A stretch of 64,000 nt of DNA from CAZPXZ01 sp965219495 (lineage in GTDB: Bacteria > Pseudomonadota > Alphaproteobacteria > Rhodobacterales > CAZPXZ01), in contig OZ244777.1 in assembly GCA_965219495.1 (NCBI GenBank), positions 1,364,001 to 1,428,000 of the forward strand, written 5' to 3'. The notes beneath the pieces were generated by a model. It was not told where the DNA came from. It did not search any database and was given only the letters and a program-made list of their open reading frames with translations. Positions 46,023-54,046 of this stretch are shown here, piece after piece (positions within the stretch are counted from its first letter, which is position 1; each line of letters starts with the position of its first letter). The position numbers and the translations under genes are program-made.

Positions 46023-47447
46023 ATGTCTATTCTACCTTTTCCCGACAATCCGTCCAGCTTTCCTGCTTCCGTCCAGCGGTCGGATTCGGTGCCGGGCGCG
46101 CTTCCGGCGAAGCTCATCGAAGCCTTTCATTGGCGCCTTGGCGCGGTCTTGCAATCCGGCATGGCGGCGACGGATTTCGAGCGGTTTGAGCGGGACGTGG
46201 TGTCGGCGTTGCATGGGTTTGGCCGGGAGATATTGCAAGACAGCATCGAACGTCTTGACGATGGCGCCGCTTCGCTGACGCGGGACGGGCGGGTCTATAC
46301 GCGGGTGGAGGCGACGTCGAAGACGATCATGACGTCGGTGGGGCAGGTGAGTTTTTGGCGGAGCCGCTACCGGCGTGCGGGAGAGGCATCGGTGGCGCCG
46401 GTGGACGAGAAACTCGGCTTGGCGGACGCCTTTTTCACGCCGCTTGGGGCCTGCCAGTCTCTGTACCTGCTGAGCGGCAACACGGCGCGGGATTGCGTTG
46501 CGCAGCAGGAAATGTTCGGCATCGACGGGGCCTCGGTGAGCAGCCTGCAGCGGCTGGGCAGGGCAGCTGCGGAACATTGGGAAGAGGTGGCGGAAGAGGC
46601 GATGGAGGAGATCCGGTTGGAAGAGGGGGTTCCGGCGGCGGCGGCGAGCGCCTGCGTCTCCCTCGACGGCGTCATGGTTCCGATGCGGCCGGGCGAGGGG
46701 GAAGACCGGAAAACCGTATACCGGGAAGCATCTTGCGGCAGCCTTACCTACTACGACGAGGCGGGCAAGCGGCTGCACAGCGTGTATTTCGGGCGCATGG
46801 CGGAGCCGGGGAAAGCGACCCTCAAGGAGGAGCTGGCGGCCGAAGTCGCCGGCCTTGTCGGACGCCGCCCGGATCTGCGGATCGTCGGCATCGCCGATGC
46901 CGCGCCGGACAACTGGAGCTTCCTCGGCACACTGGTCGCGGAGGATTGCCAGCTGGTCGACTACTGGCATGCCTGCCAGCACCTGCAATGCGTGGCGGAT
47001 GCCGCCTTCGGCGGCGGCGCGGCGGCCGGCGCGAAGTGGTTCGAGAAGTACAAGGCCGTCCTGCGCGACGACGAGGATGGCATCGAGAAGGTGATCGACG
47101 CCATCCGCTACCGCCTGCGCCGCGCCGGCGCCGCGAAGGCCGAGGTGAAGCGCGAGCTGCGCTTCTTCCGCAAGCACCGCCGGCGCATGCGCTACGCGGC
47201 ATTCCATGCCAAGCGCCTGCCCATCGGCTCGGGGGTAATTGAGGCGACCTGCAAATCCCTGGTGAGCGCCAGAATGAAGAAGGCCGGCCAACGCTGGGGG
47301 CACAGCGGGGGACAAGCCATCCTGACGTTCCGCAGCTTGGTCAAGTCCGAGCGGTTCGACCGGGCATGGAGAGCAATTGCGGCGAGATTGAAGGGCGCCG
47401 CCAACGACAACGGCGCCGCAATCGAGACACCGAGGAAGGCTGCATGA
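46023..47447 (+). CDS. ISKra4-family transposase
   Basis: This 474-residue protein starts at ATG 46023 (MSILPFPDNPSSFP) after a strong AAAGGAG site. Seen are the DDE region blocks SACVSLDGVMVPMRPGEGED (first Asp) and IVGIADAAPDNWSFLGTL with DYWHACQHL, and the C-terminal LPIGSGVIEATCKSLV motif characteristic of ISKra4 transposases. It is intact. The longest antisense frame across it is a GC-codon artefact. Confidence 0.9.
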   Translation: MSILPFPDNPSSFPASVQRSDSVPGALPAKLIEAFHWRLGAVLQSGMAATDFERFERDVVSALHGFGREILQDSIERLDDGAASLTRDGRVYTRVEATSKTIMTSVGQVSFWRSRYRRAGEASVAPVDEKLGLADAFFTPLGACQSLYLLSGNTARDCVAQQEMFGIDGASVSSLQRLGRAAAEHWEEVAEEAMEEIRLEEGVPAAAASACVSLDGVMVPMRPGEGEDRKTVYREASCGSLTYYDEAGKRLHSVYFGRMAEPGKATLKEELAAEVAGLVGRRPDLRIVGIADAAPDNWSFLGTLVAEDCQLVDYWHACQHLQCVADAAFGGGAAAGAKWFEKYKAVLRDDEDGIEKVIDAIRYRLRRAGAAKAEVKRELRFFRKHRRRMRYAAFHAKRLPIGSGVIEATCKSLVSARMKKAGQRWGHSGGQAILTFRSLVKSERFDRAWRAIAARLKGAANDNGAAIETPRKAA

Positions 47448-47526
47448 ATGAATATTGAACGAAAAGATGCTCAATGAAGGGACATATTAAAACTTGAGTC
47501 TGTTTTCCATATGAGAATCACACCCT

Positions 47527-47533
47527 TTCGGCA
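47527..47533. repeat. Target-site duplication TTCGGCA, right copy
   Basis: Second copy of the 7-bp duplication flanking the ISKra4 element; see 45800-45806. Confidence 0.85.
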
Positions 47534-48282
47534 ATCAACTCGATCATGTCCTCGGCCTCGTGCTTTTCCAGCCCGCCGGGCCCCGCGAGTTCATCTGTGG
47601 AAATTCGGCAAGGAACCGCGCAGCGGTCACCCACGGCCTCCTTGGTTTCAACCAGGACTTCCTTCAGGAGACGAACACGGTTTTCCAGCGAGCCGCCGTA
47701 TTCGTCGCGGCGCTGATTGAGTTGCCTGGACATGAATTGGGAGAGAATTGTCAATGCGTGTCCCGCGTAGACGTAAACGAGGTCGTATCCCGCCCTTTCG
47801 GCCCGAAGCGCGGCCGCCTTGTGCCAGCGGCGAACATTGCGGATATCATCCCTGTCCATGCTGCGCGCATGCACCGGATCGTAGCTGAACGATGCAATCG
47901 GCAATCCGGTCGGGGCCATCGGCACTTCGCGCGAGTAGAAATTGGAGCCATGCAGCCCGTTGTAGCAAAGCTCCAATCCCGCCAGCGCACCGTGCTCGTG
48001 AATCTTGTCCGCCGTCCGGGCGAGAGCCGGGATGTCCCGATCATCCCAAAGCCGCAATTCGATGAAGGGCGTGATCTCGGAAGTGTGATGGAATTCGACC
48101 TGCTCCGTGCAAACGACCGCCCATCCACCCTCGGCCTTGACGCCGCGCATATGTGCGAGCGCCGTAGGATCGCGATATCCCATGCCGTTGCAGTGGGGAA
48201 CCTGGTAAAAGCGGTTCTTCGCGGTGACGGGTCCGATTCTGACGGGTTCGAACAGGATGTCGAAGCGTGAGTCTCTGGGCAT
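47527..48282 (-). pseudogene. Trimethylamine/dimethylamine dehydrogenase-like flavoprotein, 5' part (IS-interrupted)
   Basis: From ATG 48282 the protein begins MPRDSRFDILFEPVRIGPVT and continues through the FMN-binding old-yellow-enzyme barrel: KNRFYQVPHCNGMGYRDP, VCTEQVEFHHTSEI and LNQRRDEYGGSLENRVRLL. It stops being homologous at the IS end (47526). As last gene of the long catabolic operon it lies 152 bases after potD. With the 3' part it forms a full-length gene once the IS is removed. As it stands only a truncated barrel of about 250 residues would be made. Confidence 0.85.
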
Positions 48283-48434
48283 GATATCGAGCGCATTCCT
48301 GGTTGCGGAAGCCGCATACGGCTTCCGGCTGGCCGGTGGCGGGCTTGCGCCAAGGTCGCCGCCTTGCGCGGCGAGCCGGGCGCGAGCCTTGCCGGGCGGC
48401 GGACTCCCGGAGAAGCCCGCCGCTCCATGAGAAG

Positions 48435-49163
48435 CTAGTTCGCTACTTCTTCAGGCGCGTCCAGATCGTGTCGTACACTTCCCTGGGTTGCCTGGTCGCA
48501 AACCGCGATGAATGTGCCCGCAGGCGCATCGGCCGGCGGAACGGACTCGGGCTGGGAACTGAGTTCCGGGTCGAGGAATGGGCCGACGCCCTTCACTCCT
48601 GCGGCATACCGGGCGTAATTCGTTACCGCCCCGATATTTTCCGGTTCCAGCAAGAAGTCCATGAACTTGATGGCGCTTGCCCGATTCGGAGCATCCTTTA
48701 ACAGCACCACGTTATCCATCCAGACGATGTAACCTTCCCTGGGATATGCGTACTCGACATTTGCGCCTTCTTCACGCGCCTTCGCGGAAAAGCCGTTGTA
48801 GATCATCCCGGCCGCCGCATCGCCGGAAACAAGGACGTCCTTGGCGATATCGGAGCCGAAGAATGCCCAGTGTGCCTTTGCCGACTGCAGGAGCGCGTCA
48901 AGCGCCTTCAACTGCTCCCTGTCATTGGTGCGCTGGGGAATTCCGAGATGCAGCGCCGCAAGGAGCATGACCTCGCCCTGACTGTCGAGCACGTTGATCT
49001 TGCCCTTTAGTTCGTCCGGCGGATCAAGAATGACACCGGTGGTGTGGATGTCGCCCTGGTAGACATCACGATTCGCCGAGAAGCTGGTGGAACCCCATTG
49101 GTAGGGGACGGAATGCTTGCGTCCCGTGTCAAAGGGCACGTCGACCCACTGCGGCTCGATATT
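48435..49163 (-). pseudogene. Spermidine/putrescine-type ABC binding protein (PotD/PotF), 3' part
   Basis: This part reads IEPQWVDVPFDTGRKHSVPY, QWGSTSFSANRDVY, SQGEVMLLAALHLGIP, VEYAYPREGYIVWMDNVVLL and a typical PotD C-terminal half. It is separated from the N-terminal part (50049-50371) by an 885-bp IS. Joining them at the ATATT duplication gives an in-frame 348-residue protein, the usual PotD/PotF length. The substrate is likely a polyamine or related amine. Confidence 0.85.
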
Positions 49164-50048
49164 CTGACTTCCTGACCTCATGCGATGATCCGGGCGTCCT
49201 GATGGAGGCCATTTCTTTGTCGCAGAAGGATTTTCCCGTGGCAAAGGCCATGACATTCCATGCGGATCGCCCTATATGCCATGATGCTGTCGCGGGGGCC
49301 GACTTGACCATTTCACCCTTGCCGATGTGTCCAGCAGACGCCATTGCGATCCGTTCCACCATGTCCATGATCAGCCGGGATGGAACCACGACGTATTCTC
49401 TCAATCTGCAACCCATCTGCAGCCATGCCGACGAAGACAGCAACGCGCGCAACCGCATGATCGGCCAGTTCGCCGTCACCGGGCTGGCGTCGCACAAGGA
49501 ATATCGTGGCCGCATTCGGCGTCAGCCGCGCGACGGTCACGCGCGCCGCGCGAACACGTCGCGAAAAAGGGGACGACGGTTTGCACAAGCCGCCCATGCC
49601 GCGCAGCCGGACGGCGATTGACGCGGCGTGCGCGGGAGAGGCCGGCCGCCTTCGCACCCAGGGGTTGAGAATTCGCCGGACCGCGAAGCTTCTCGGCTTG
49701 TCGCCTATCGAGCCGAAGCCGCCATGATACCCTGCATCGCCAAGGCTTCAGGGAAAGAAAAGCAACCCACGCGCCGACCTCCGCACCCTGTTCTCCACCG
49801 AAGCGACCATCCTGTCCGACTGCCCGCGGAAAACCCTTGCCATCCGCATCCCGTATCTCGACAACAAGGCGCACACCCGTCATCTCCGACCTCTCCTCGA
49901 AACCCTCAACGTAACCAAGACCGTGTTCCCCGGAACTGACCTTACAATGGCGTGCGAACTCGCATTCGACTTCGATTGTGACCATCCATTCGACCTCGCC
50001 GTCCCTGCGAAATGGATCATCTCAAATGGTATGGGGTCAGGAAGTCAG
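49164..50048 (+). mobile_element. Unclassified 885-bp insertion sequence derivative, internally deleted
   Basis: Ends are inverted: CTGACTTCCTGACCTCATG on the left, and the right end read inward CTGACTTCCTGACCCCAT, each leading to GATGATCC. The 5-bp duplication ATATT is at 49159-49163 and 50049-50053. The plus strand carries transposase scraps: a helix-turn-helix (VAAFGVSRATVTRAARTRRE), and a C-terminal piece (LRTLFSTEATILSDCPRKT, LNVTKTVFPGTDL). The two are in different frames and the central catalytic part is missing. It is a non-autonomous copy that must have moved with a transposase from elsewhere. Confidence 0.75.
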
Positions 50049-50371
50049 ATATTGGCGATATTGGCGAGTTCGCCCTCTGCGATCATGTTCAGCAGGCCCT
50101 CGTCGGCCATGATCTTCGTCATGTAGTCGCCGGGAACCGCCACGTCGTACGACCCGATCTTGCCCGCCTCGAGGGAAGCCAGCAGCGCTTCATTGGAATC
50201 GTAGGTGTCCATCGTTACCACGATTCCCGTCTCCGCGGCGAACTTGTCGAGAAGTTCCTGCGGGATGTATTCGAACCAGTGATAGATCGAAATCTTGTCG
50301 GTGGCGTTCGCCGCGCTTGCGGCGACGTTGAAGAGCAACGCCGCCAGTCCGAGTTTGAAACAGGATTTCAT
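50049..50371 (-). pseudogene. Spermidine/putrescine-type ABC binding protein (PotD/PotF), 5' part
   Basis: From ATG 50371 there is a signal peptide (LGLAALLFNVAASAANATDK), then the PotD N-terminal block ISIYHWFEYIPQELLDKFAA, VTMDTYDSNEALLASLEAG, YDVAVPGDYMTKIM. It ends ELANIANI where the IS enters. Only the first lobe would be made, so no functional binding protein remains. It follows potC by 45 bases. Confidence 0.85.
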
Positions 50372-50415
50372 TGGATTCTCCTTTTCCGGTTTCTGGATTC
50401 GGTTGGGAACAAGCC

Positions 50416-51228
50416 TCAGCTTTCCGTCTTTGTCCCATATTTCCCAATGAAATAGGACAAGGTGACGAGAAACACCGAGACGATGAGCATCAGGGAGCTG
50501 AGTGCCATGATGTTGGGCTTGATTCCCTGTTTGACGGAGCCGTAGATCGCCGTAGGCAGCGTTTCCACGCCCGCGCCCTTGATGAAATTGGTGATGATGA
50601 AATCGTCGAGAGAAATGATGAACGCCAGCAGGAATCCCGCGAGAATTCCCGGCGCCATCAGTGGAAACAGGACCCGCCGAAACGCTTCCAGGCGGTTGGC
50701 GTACAAGTCCTGCGCTGCCTCTTCGTAACTTCCGTCGATCCCCTGCAAGCGGGCGGCGATGGGCAGGTAGGCGAATGGAATGCAGAAGACGATGTGGGCG
50801 ACGACAATGGACGGATATCCAAGCTCGAACCCGATGGCGCTAAAGAAGATCAGGGTCGCGACCGCGGTGACGATTTCGGGAACCATGATCGGCATGCGGA
50901 TGAGACCGAGGCTCAGGTACTTGCCGCGAAACGAACCGCCTCGCACCATTGCGATCGCGGCAGCCGTGGCAATGGTTGTGCTGACGGTTGCGGCGGAGAC
51001 AGCGATCGTCAGCGAATTCCCCGCGGCGGTCTTGAACTTTGCGGCTTCCAGCCCAACAAAGATGTCCGCGTACCAGCGCAAGCTAAACCCACCCCAGCGG
51101 GAGATCGAGATGGAATCATTGAAACTGTACGCCATCACGACGAGCAACGGCGCATAAAGCACAAGCAGGCACACGATCGTTACCGGCAGGAAGCCCGGAT
51201 AGGCCCTGACATCGTGCCGGCGATCCAT
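50416..51228 (-). CDS. Polyamine-type ABC transporter permease PotC
   Basis: The protein of 270 residues starts at ATG 51228, two bases after the potB stop. It has six hydrophobic segments and the inner-membrane permease EAA-type loop (EEAAQDLYANRLEAFRRVLF). GFSLRWYADIF and SLDDFIITNFIKGAGVETLP are typical PotC/PotI blocks. It would pair with PotB. Intact. Confidence 0.88.
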   Translation of the reverse strand: MDRRHDVRAYPGFLPVTIVCLLVLYAPLLVVMAYSFNDSISISRWGGFSLRWYADIFVGLEAAKFKTAAGNSLTIAVSAATVSTTIATAAAIAMVRGGSFRGKYLSLGLIRMPIMVPEIVTAVATLIFFSAIGFELGYPSIVVAHIVFCIPFAYLPIAARLQGIDGSYEEAAQDLYANRLEAFRRVLFPLMAPGILAGFLLAFIISLDDFIITNFIKGAGVETLPTAIYGSVKQGIKPNIMALSSLMLIVSVFLVTLSYFIGKYGTKTES

Positions 51229-51229
51229 T

Positions 51230-52156
51230 TCAGTTGCCGGCGGCCTTCGCGCGGGCCTGCTGCCGCGCGCAAACAAGGAGCGCCAGCAACACGAGTGTCA
51301 GGAGAATCATGGATGCTGCGGCGCCGAAGGGACAATTTCCGGCATTTCCCTTGAATTGCTCCTCGATCAGGGACCCGATCAAGAAGGTCTTGACGCCTCC
51401 CAGCAGGTCCGGTGCGAGGAATGCCCCCAGGCTCGGCACAAAGACGAGGATGCAACCCGCTACGATCCCCGGGCGAACAATCGGCAGCAGCACCCGTCGG
51501 AGGATGGTCCAGCGGCCGCCATACAGGTCGGCCGCCGCTTCGGAGAGAGCGAAATCGTAACGTTCCACGGACGCATAGATCGGAAGCACCATGAACGGCA
51601 GGTAGGAATAGAAAAGTCCCAATTGCACGGCGAGATTGGTGTCGACCAGCGCTAGCGGTTCCCCGATCAACCCAAGTGAAAGCAGCGCTTCATTGAGCGG
51701 TCCCGTATCGCGAATGAGAAACTTCATCGACACGGTGCGGATGAGCAGGTTCACCCAGTAGGGAACCGTGATCAGAAAGAGCCATGCGGACCGAGTCGCC
51801 GCCGAACGAGTCGCGATGAAGTAGGCCGTTGGAAATCCGATTGCCAGGCAAAGAAGCGTCGCCACACCCGCCTGAAGAATCGAACGCACGAAGATAACGA
51901 TGTAGGTCCACTCGATCTTCGGGGGCTCGTCACCGAACAGGCCGCGGTCAAATACGAACTGGTCGTAGGCGGCAAGCGTAAAGTCCCAGATCACTCCGCC
52001 GCGGATTTCCTTCGTCAGGAACGAATAAACCAGCATCAAAAGCACGGGCAGCAGCAGGAAGAAGCCAATTGTCGCCCAGGTTGGAAGCAGGAGCATGGTC
52101 CGCACCCGGTGGTAGGTGCGGGAGACCTCCCTGCCGCCGCCCAGTGCATCAGTCAT
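51230..52156 (-). CDS. Polyamine-type ABC transporter permease PotB
   Basis: This 308-residue permease has six predicted helices, beginning MLLLPTWATIGFFLLLPVLL, and the cytoplasmic EAA loop SEAAADLYGGRWTILRRVLLP. It ends FGAAASMILLTLVLLALLVC plus a basic tail. Its ATG overlaps the potA stop (TGATG). Intact. Confidence 0.88.
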   Translation of the reverse strand: MTDALGGGREVSRTYHRVRTMLLLPTWATIGFFLLLPVLLMLVYSFLTKEIRGGVIWDFTLAAYDQFVFDRGLFGDEPPKIEWTYIVIFVRSILQAGVATLLCLAIGFPTAYFIATRSAATRSAWLFLITVPYWVNLLIRTVSMKFLIRDTGPLNEALLSLGLIGEPLALVDTNLAVQLGLFYSYLPFMVLPIYASVERYDFALSEAAADLYGGRWTILRRVLLPIVRPGIVAGCILVFVPSLGAFLAPDLLGGVKTFLIGSLIEEQFKGNAGNCPFGAAASMILLTLVLLALLVCARQQARAKAAGN

Positions 52157-53238
52157 CAGTCCACCAGGAGCCGGGCCGCACCCTCGGCCAGCGCCGGCCC
52201 CACCCGTTCCCCGTATCCGACCGGTTTCGAGTCGCCCGCATATTGCGACCGAACGAGGACCTCGGGTCCTTCGTCGAGCTTCACCGAGTACTGGATGTCG
52301 GTCCCGAGATATACTGCCTGCCGGATCGTCCCCCTCAGACCTGCCGCGCCATTCGACTCGGGAAGAAGGAGCAGCCGTTCCGGACGAATCAGGACATGCG
52401 CCGCGGCGCCTTCCGCAGGCGGCAGGCCCGCCTGACAGGGAAATTCCGCGCCATTAACCAGGCGGCAGGTGTAGGCGCCGTCGGACCCTGTGTCGACGAT
52501 TGCATCGAGCAGGTTGGTTTCCCCGATAAAATCAGCGACGAAGCGATTGAGGGGAGCTTCATAGACGTCGAACGGCGTCCCGACCTGCTGAATCTCCCCG
52601 GCAGACATCACCGCGATCCGATCGGACATGGTGAGCGCCTCTTCCTGGTCGTGGGTAACGAAGACGAACGTGATTCCAGTGTCCCGCTGATTTTGCTTCA
52701 ACTCGATGAGCATCGACTGCCGGAGTTTGAGATCGAGCGCGGACAGCGGCTCATCCAGAAGCAGGACCTTGGGGCGCGGCGCCATCGCCCGCGCGAGCGC
52801 GACGCGCTGTTGCTGTCCGCCGGAGAGTTGGCTTGGCATTCGGCCGGCGAAGTCCCCCAGCTTCACAAGTTCGAGAATCCGGGAAATCTACGACTTGATT
52901 TCCGCCTCGCTCCAGTCAAGCCGCTTCATGCCAAAGGCTACGTTTTCCGCGACCGACATGTGCGGAAGCAGGGCGTAATGCTGGAAAACCGTGTTGATCG
53001 GACGCTTGTTCCGGGAAAGATGGGCAATGTCCTCGCCCTCCAGGAAAATCTCCCCTCCGGTCAGTTCCTCGAAGCCGGCGATGAGCCGCAGCAAGGTTGT
53101 CTTGCCGCAGCCGGAGGGTCCGAGGAGGGTAAAGAACTCGTTCCTCCGAATCTCCAGAGTGGCGCCGTTCAGGGCGGTCACCGCGCCATATTTCTTGATG
53201 GCGTTTCTGACTTCGATGGAGTTTGCGGGACCGTTCAA
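52156..53238 (-). pseudogene. Polyamine-type ABC transporter ATPase PotA with in-frame amber codon
   Basis: The start is probably TTG 53238, after GGGAGA, giving LNGPANSIEVRNAIKKYGAV. Walker A GPSGCGKTT and Q-loop VFQHYALLPHM precede TAG at 52890-52888, and the same frame continues with ISRILELVKLGDFAGRMPSQ. The signature LSGGQQQRVALARA, Walker B LLLDEPLSALD, H-loop VTHDQEEA and a C-terminal TOBE region follow. The stop is most simply a CAG-to-TAG change. An internal ATG at 52866 would give only the second half. Without readthrough the transporter has no ATPase. Confidence 0.85.
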
Positions 53239-53284
53239 CTGGGTTCTCCCAGCCGCACTTCCTCCCGCCGCCCCGTCACCAGGC

Positions 53285-54046
53285 TCATGTCTCGAACCCA
53301 AGTCTTTCGGAAAGGATCGCAGCAACCTCCGAGAGCCGATCCCGGACCCTGGTCCTGGGTATGAGACAAAACCGGTCCGCAAGCCCGGTGATGCCGACGG
53401 AATAGAGAACATGGCCACCGCGGACTCGGACGGGTTGCCCGTAGCTGAGCACGCCTGCATCCAGTTCGTTGTCGCAGACGGCCATTCCTTCGGCCCGGAT
53501 CTGCTCCAGTTCCCTGAGAATTTCGGTTTGCCCGATCTTGGTCCTGGAAGTGAATTGCTCGCGTGGCCTGGTCATAAAACGCGCAATGAAGTCCGGATCC
53601 TGGAACGCCAGAATCGCCTTGCCCGAAGCCGCGGCGTGCAGCGGCAACTGGCGGCCGGGCTGCACGAAGGTTCGACCCGAACCAACGGGCTGCGCCATGA
53701 GGACGGACTCTGCCACGTCGCCTTTCAGTTGGGCCAGATGCGCGGTCTCGCCAAATTCATTGACCAGTTGATCCAGCGCGGACCGGGCCAGGTCCCCGTA
53801 CCCGGTCAAGTTCATGGTCTTTTGAAGGAGGGCCTGTAATCGGAAACCAAGCATGAAGCCCTTCGATCCGGAGGAGCGTTGCAGCAGGCCGAGATTCACA
53901 AGTCCGTGCACTAGGCGATGCACCGAAGCCGGTTGCAATCCCATTTCGCGGGCGATCTCCGTCAGCGTCAAGCCGGTGTTCGACGCCGCAACCTCTTCCA
54001 GCACCCGGACATACCTTCCGAGTGGCTTGTCGTCATGTTCAGTCAT
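53285..54046 (-). CDS. IclR-family transcriptional regulator
   Basis: This protein of 253 residues starts at ATG 54046 (MTEHDDKPLGRYVRVLEEVA), which overlaps the large molybdoenzyme subunit stop by 4 bases. The winged helix-turn-helix is at about 15-70 (LTLTEIAREMGLQPASVHRL), and the IclR effector-binding domain carries GRQLPLHAAASGKAILAF and GYGQPVRV-like YGQPVRVRGGHVLYSVGITG. It is embedded in the operon and is the likely local regulator of it. Confidence 0.9.
   Translation of the reverse strand: MTEHDDKPLGRYVRVLEEVAASNTGLTLTEIAREMGLQPASVHRLVHGLVNLGLLQRSSGSKGFMLGFRLQALLQKTMNLTGYGDLARSALDQLVNEFGETAHLAQLKGDVAESVLMAQPVGSGRTFVQPGRQLPLHAAASGKAILAFQDPDFIARFMTRPREQFTSRTKIGQTEILRELEQIRAEGMAVCDNELDAGVLSYGQPVRVRGGHVLYSVGITGLADRFCLIPRTRVRDRLSEVAAILSERLGFET

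Larger units (their letters stand above)
45807..47526 (+). mobile_element. ISKra4-family insertion sequence, complete, 1720 bp
   Basis: The ends are imperfect inverted repeats: AGGGTGCAGGTCTCCTATGG at the left, and the right end read inward AGGGTGTGATTCTCATATGG. A 7-bp duplication TTCGGCA flanks it. It carries one intact transposase gene and a 216-base leader. A truncated relative with the same left end and leader lies at 32476. Its integrity, its clean duplication and the otherwise intact target gene indicate recent insertion. Confidence 0.88.

Noticed and set aside
46032..47474. Long minus-strand open frame (480 codons) across the ISKra4 transposase
   Set aside because: Antisense artefact of high-GC codon use; the plus strand carries the ISKra4 motifs and a strong ribosome-binding site.
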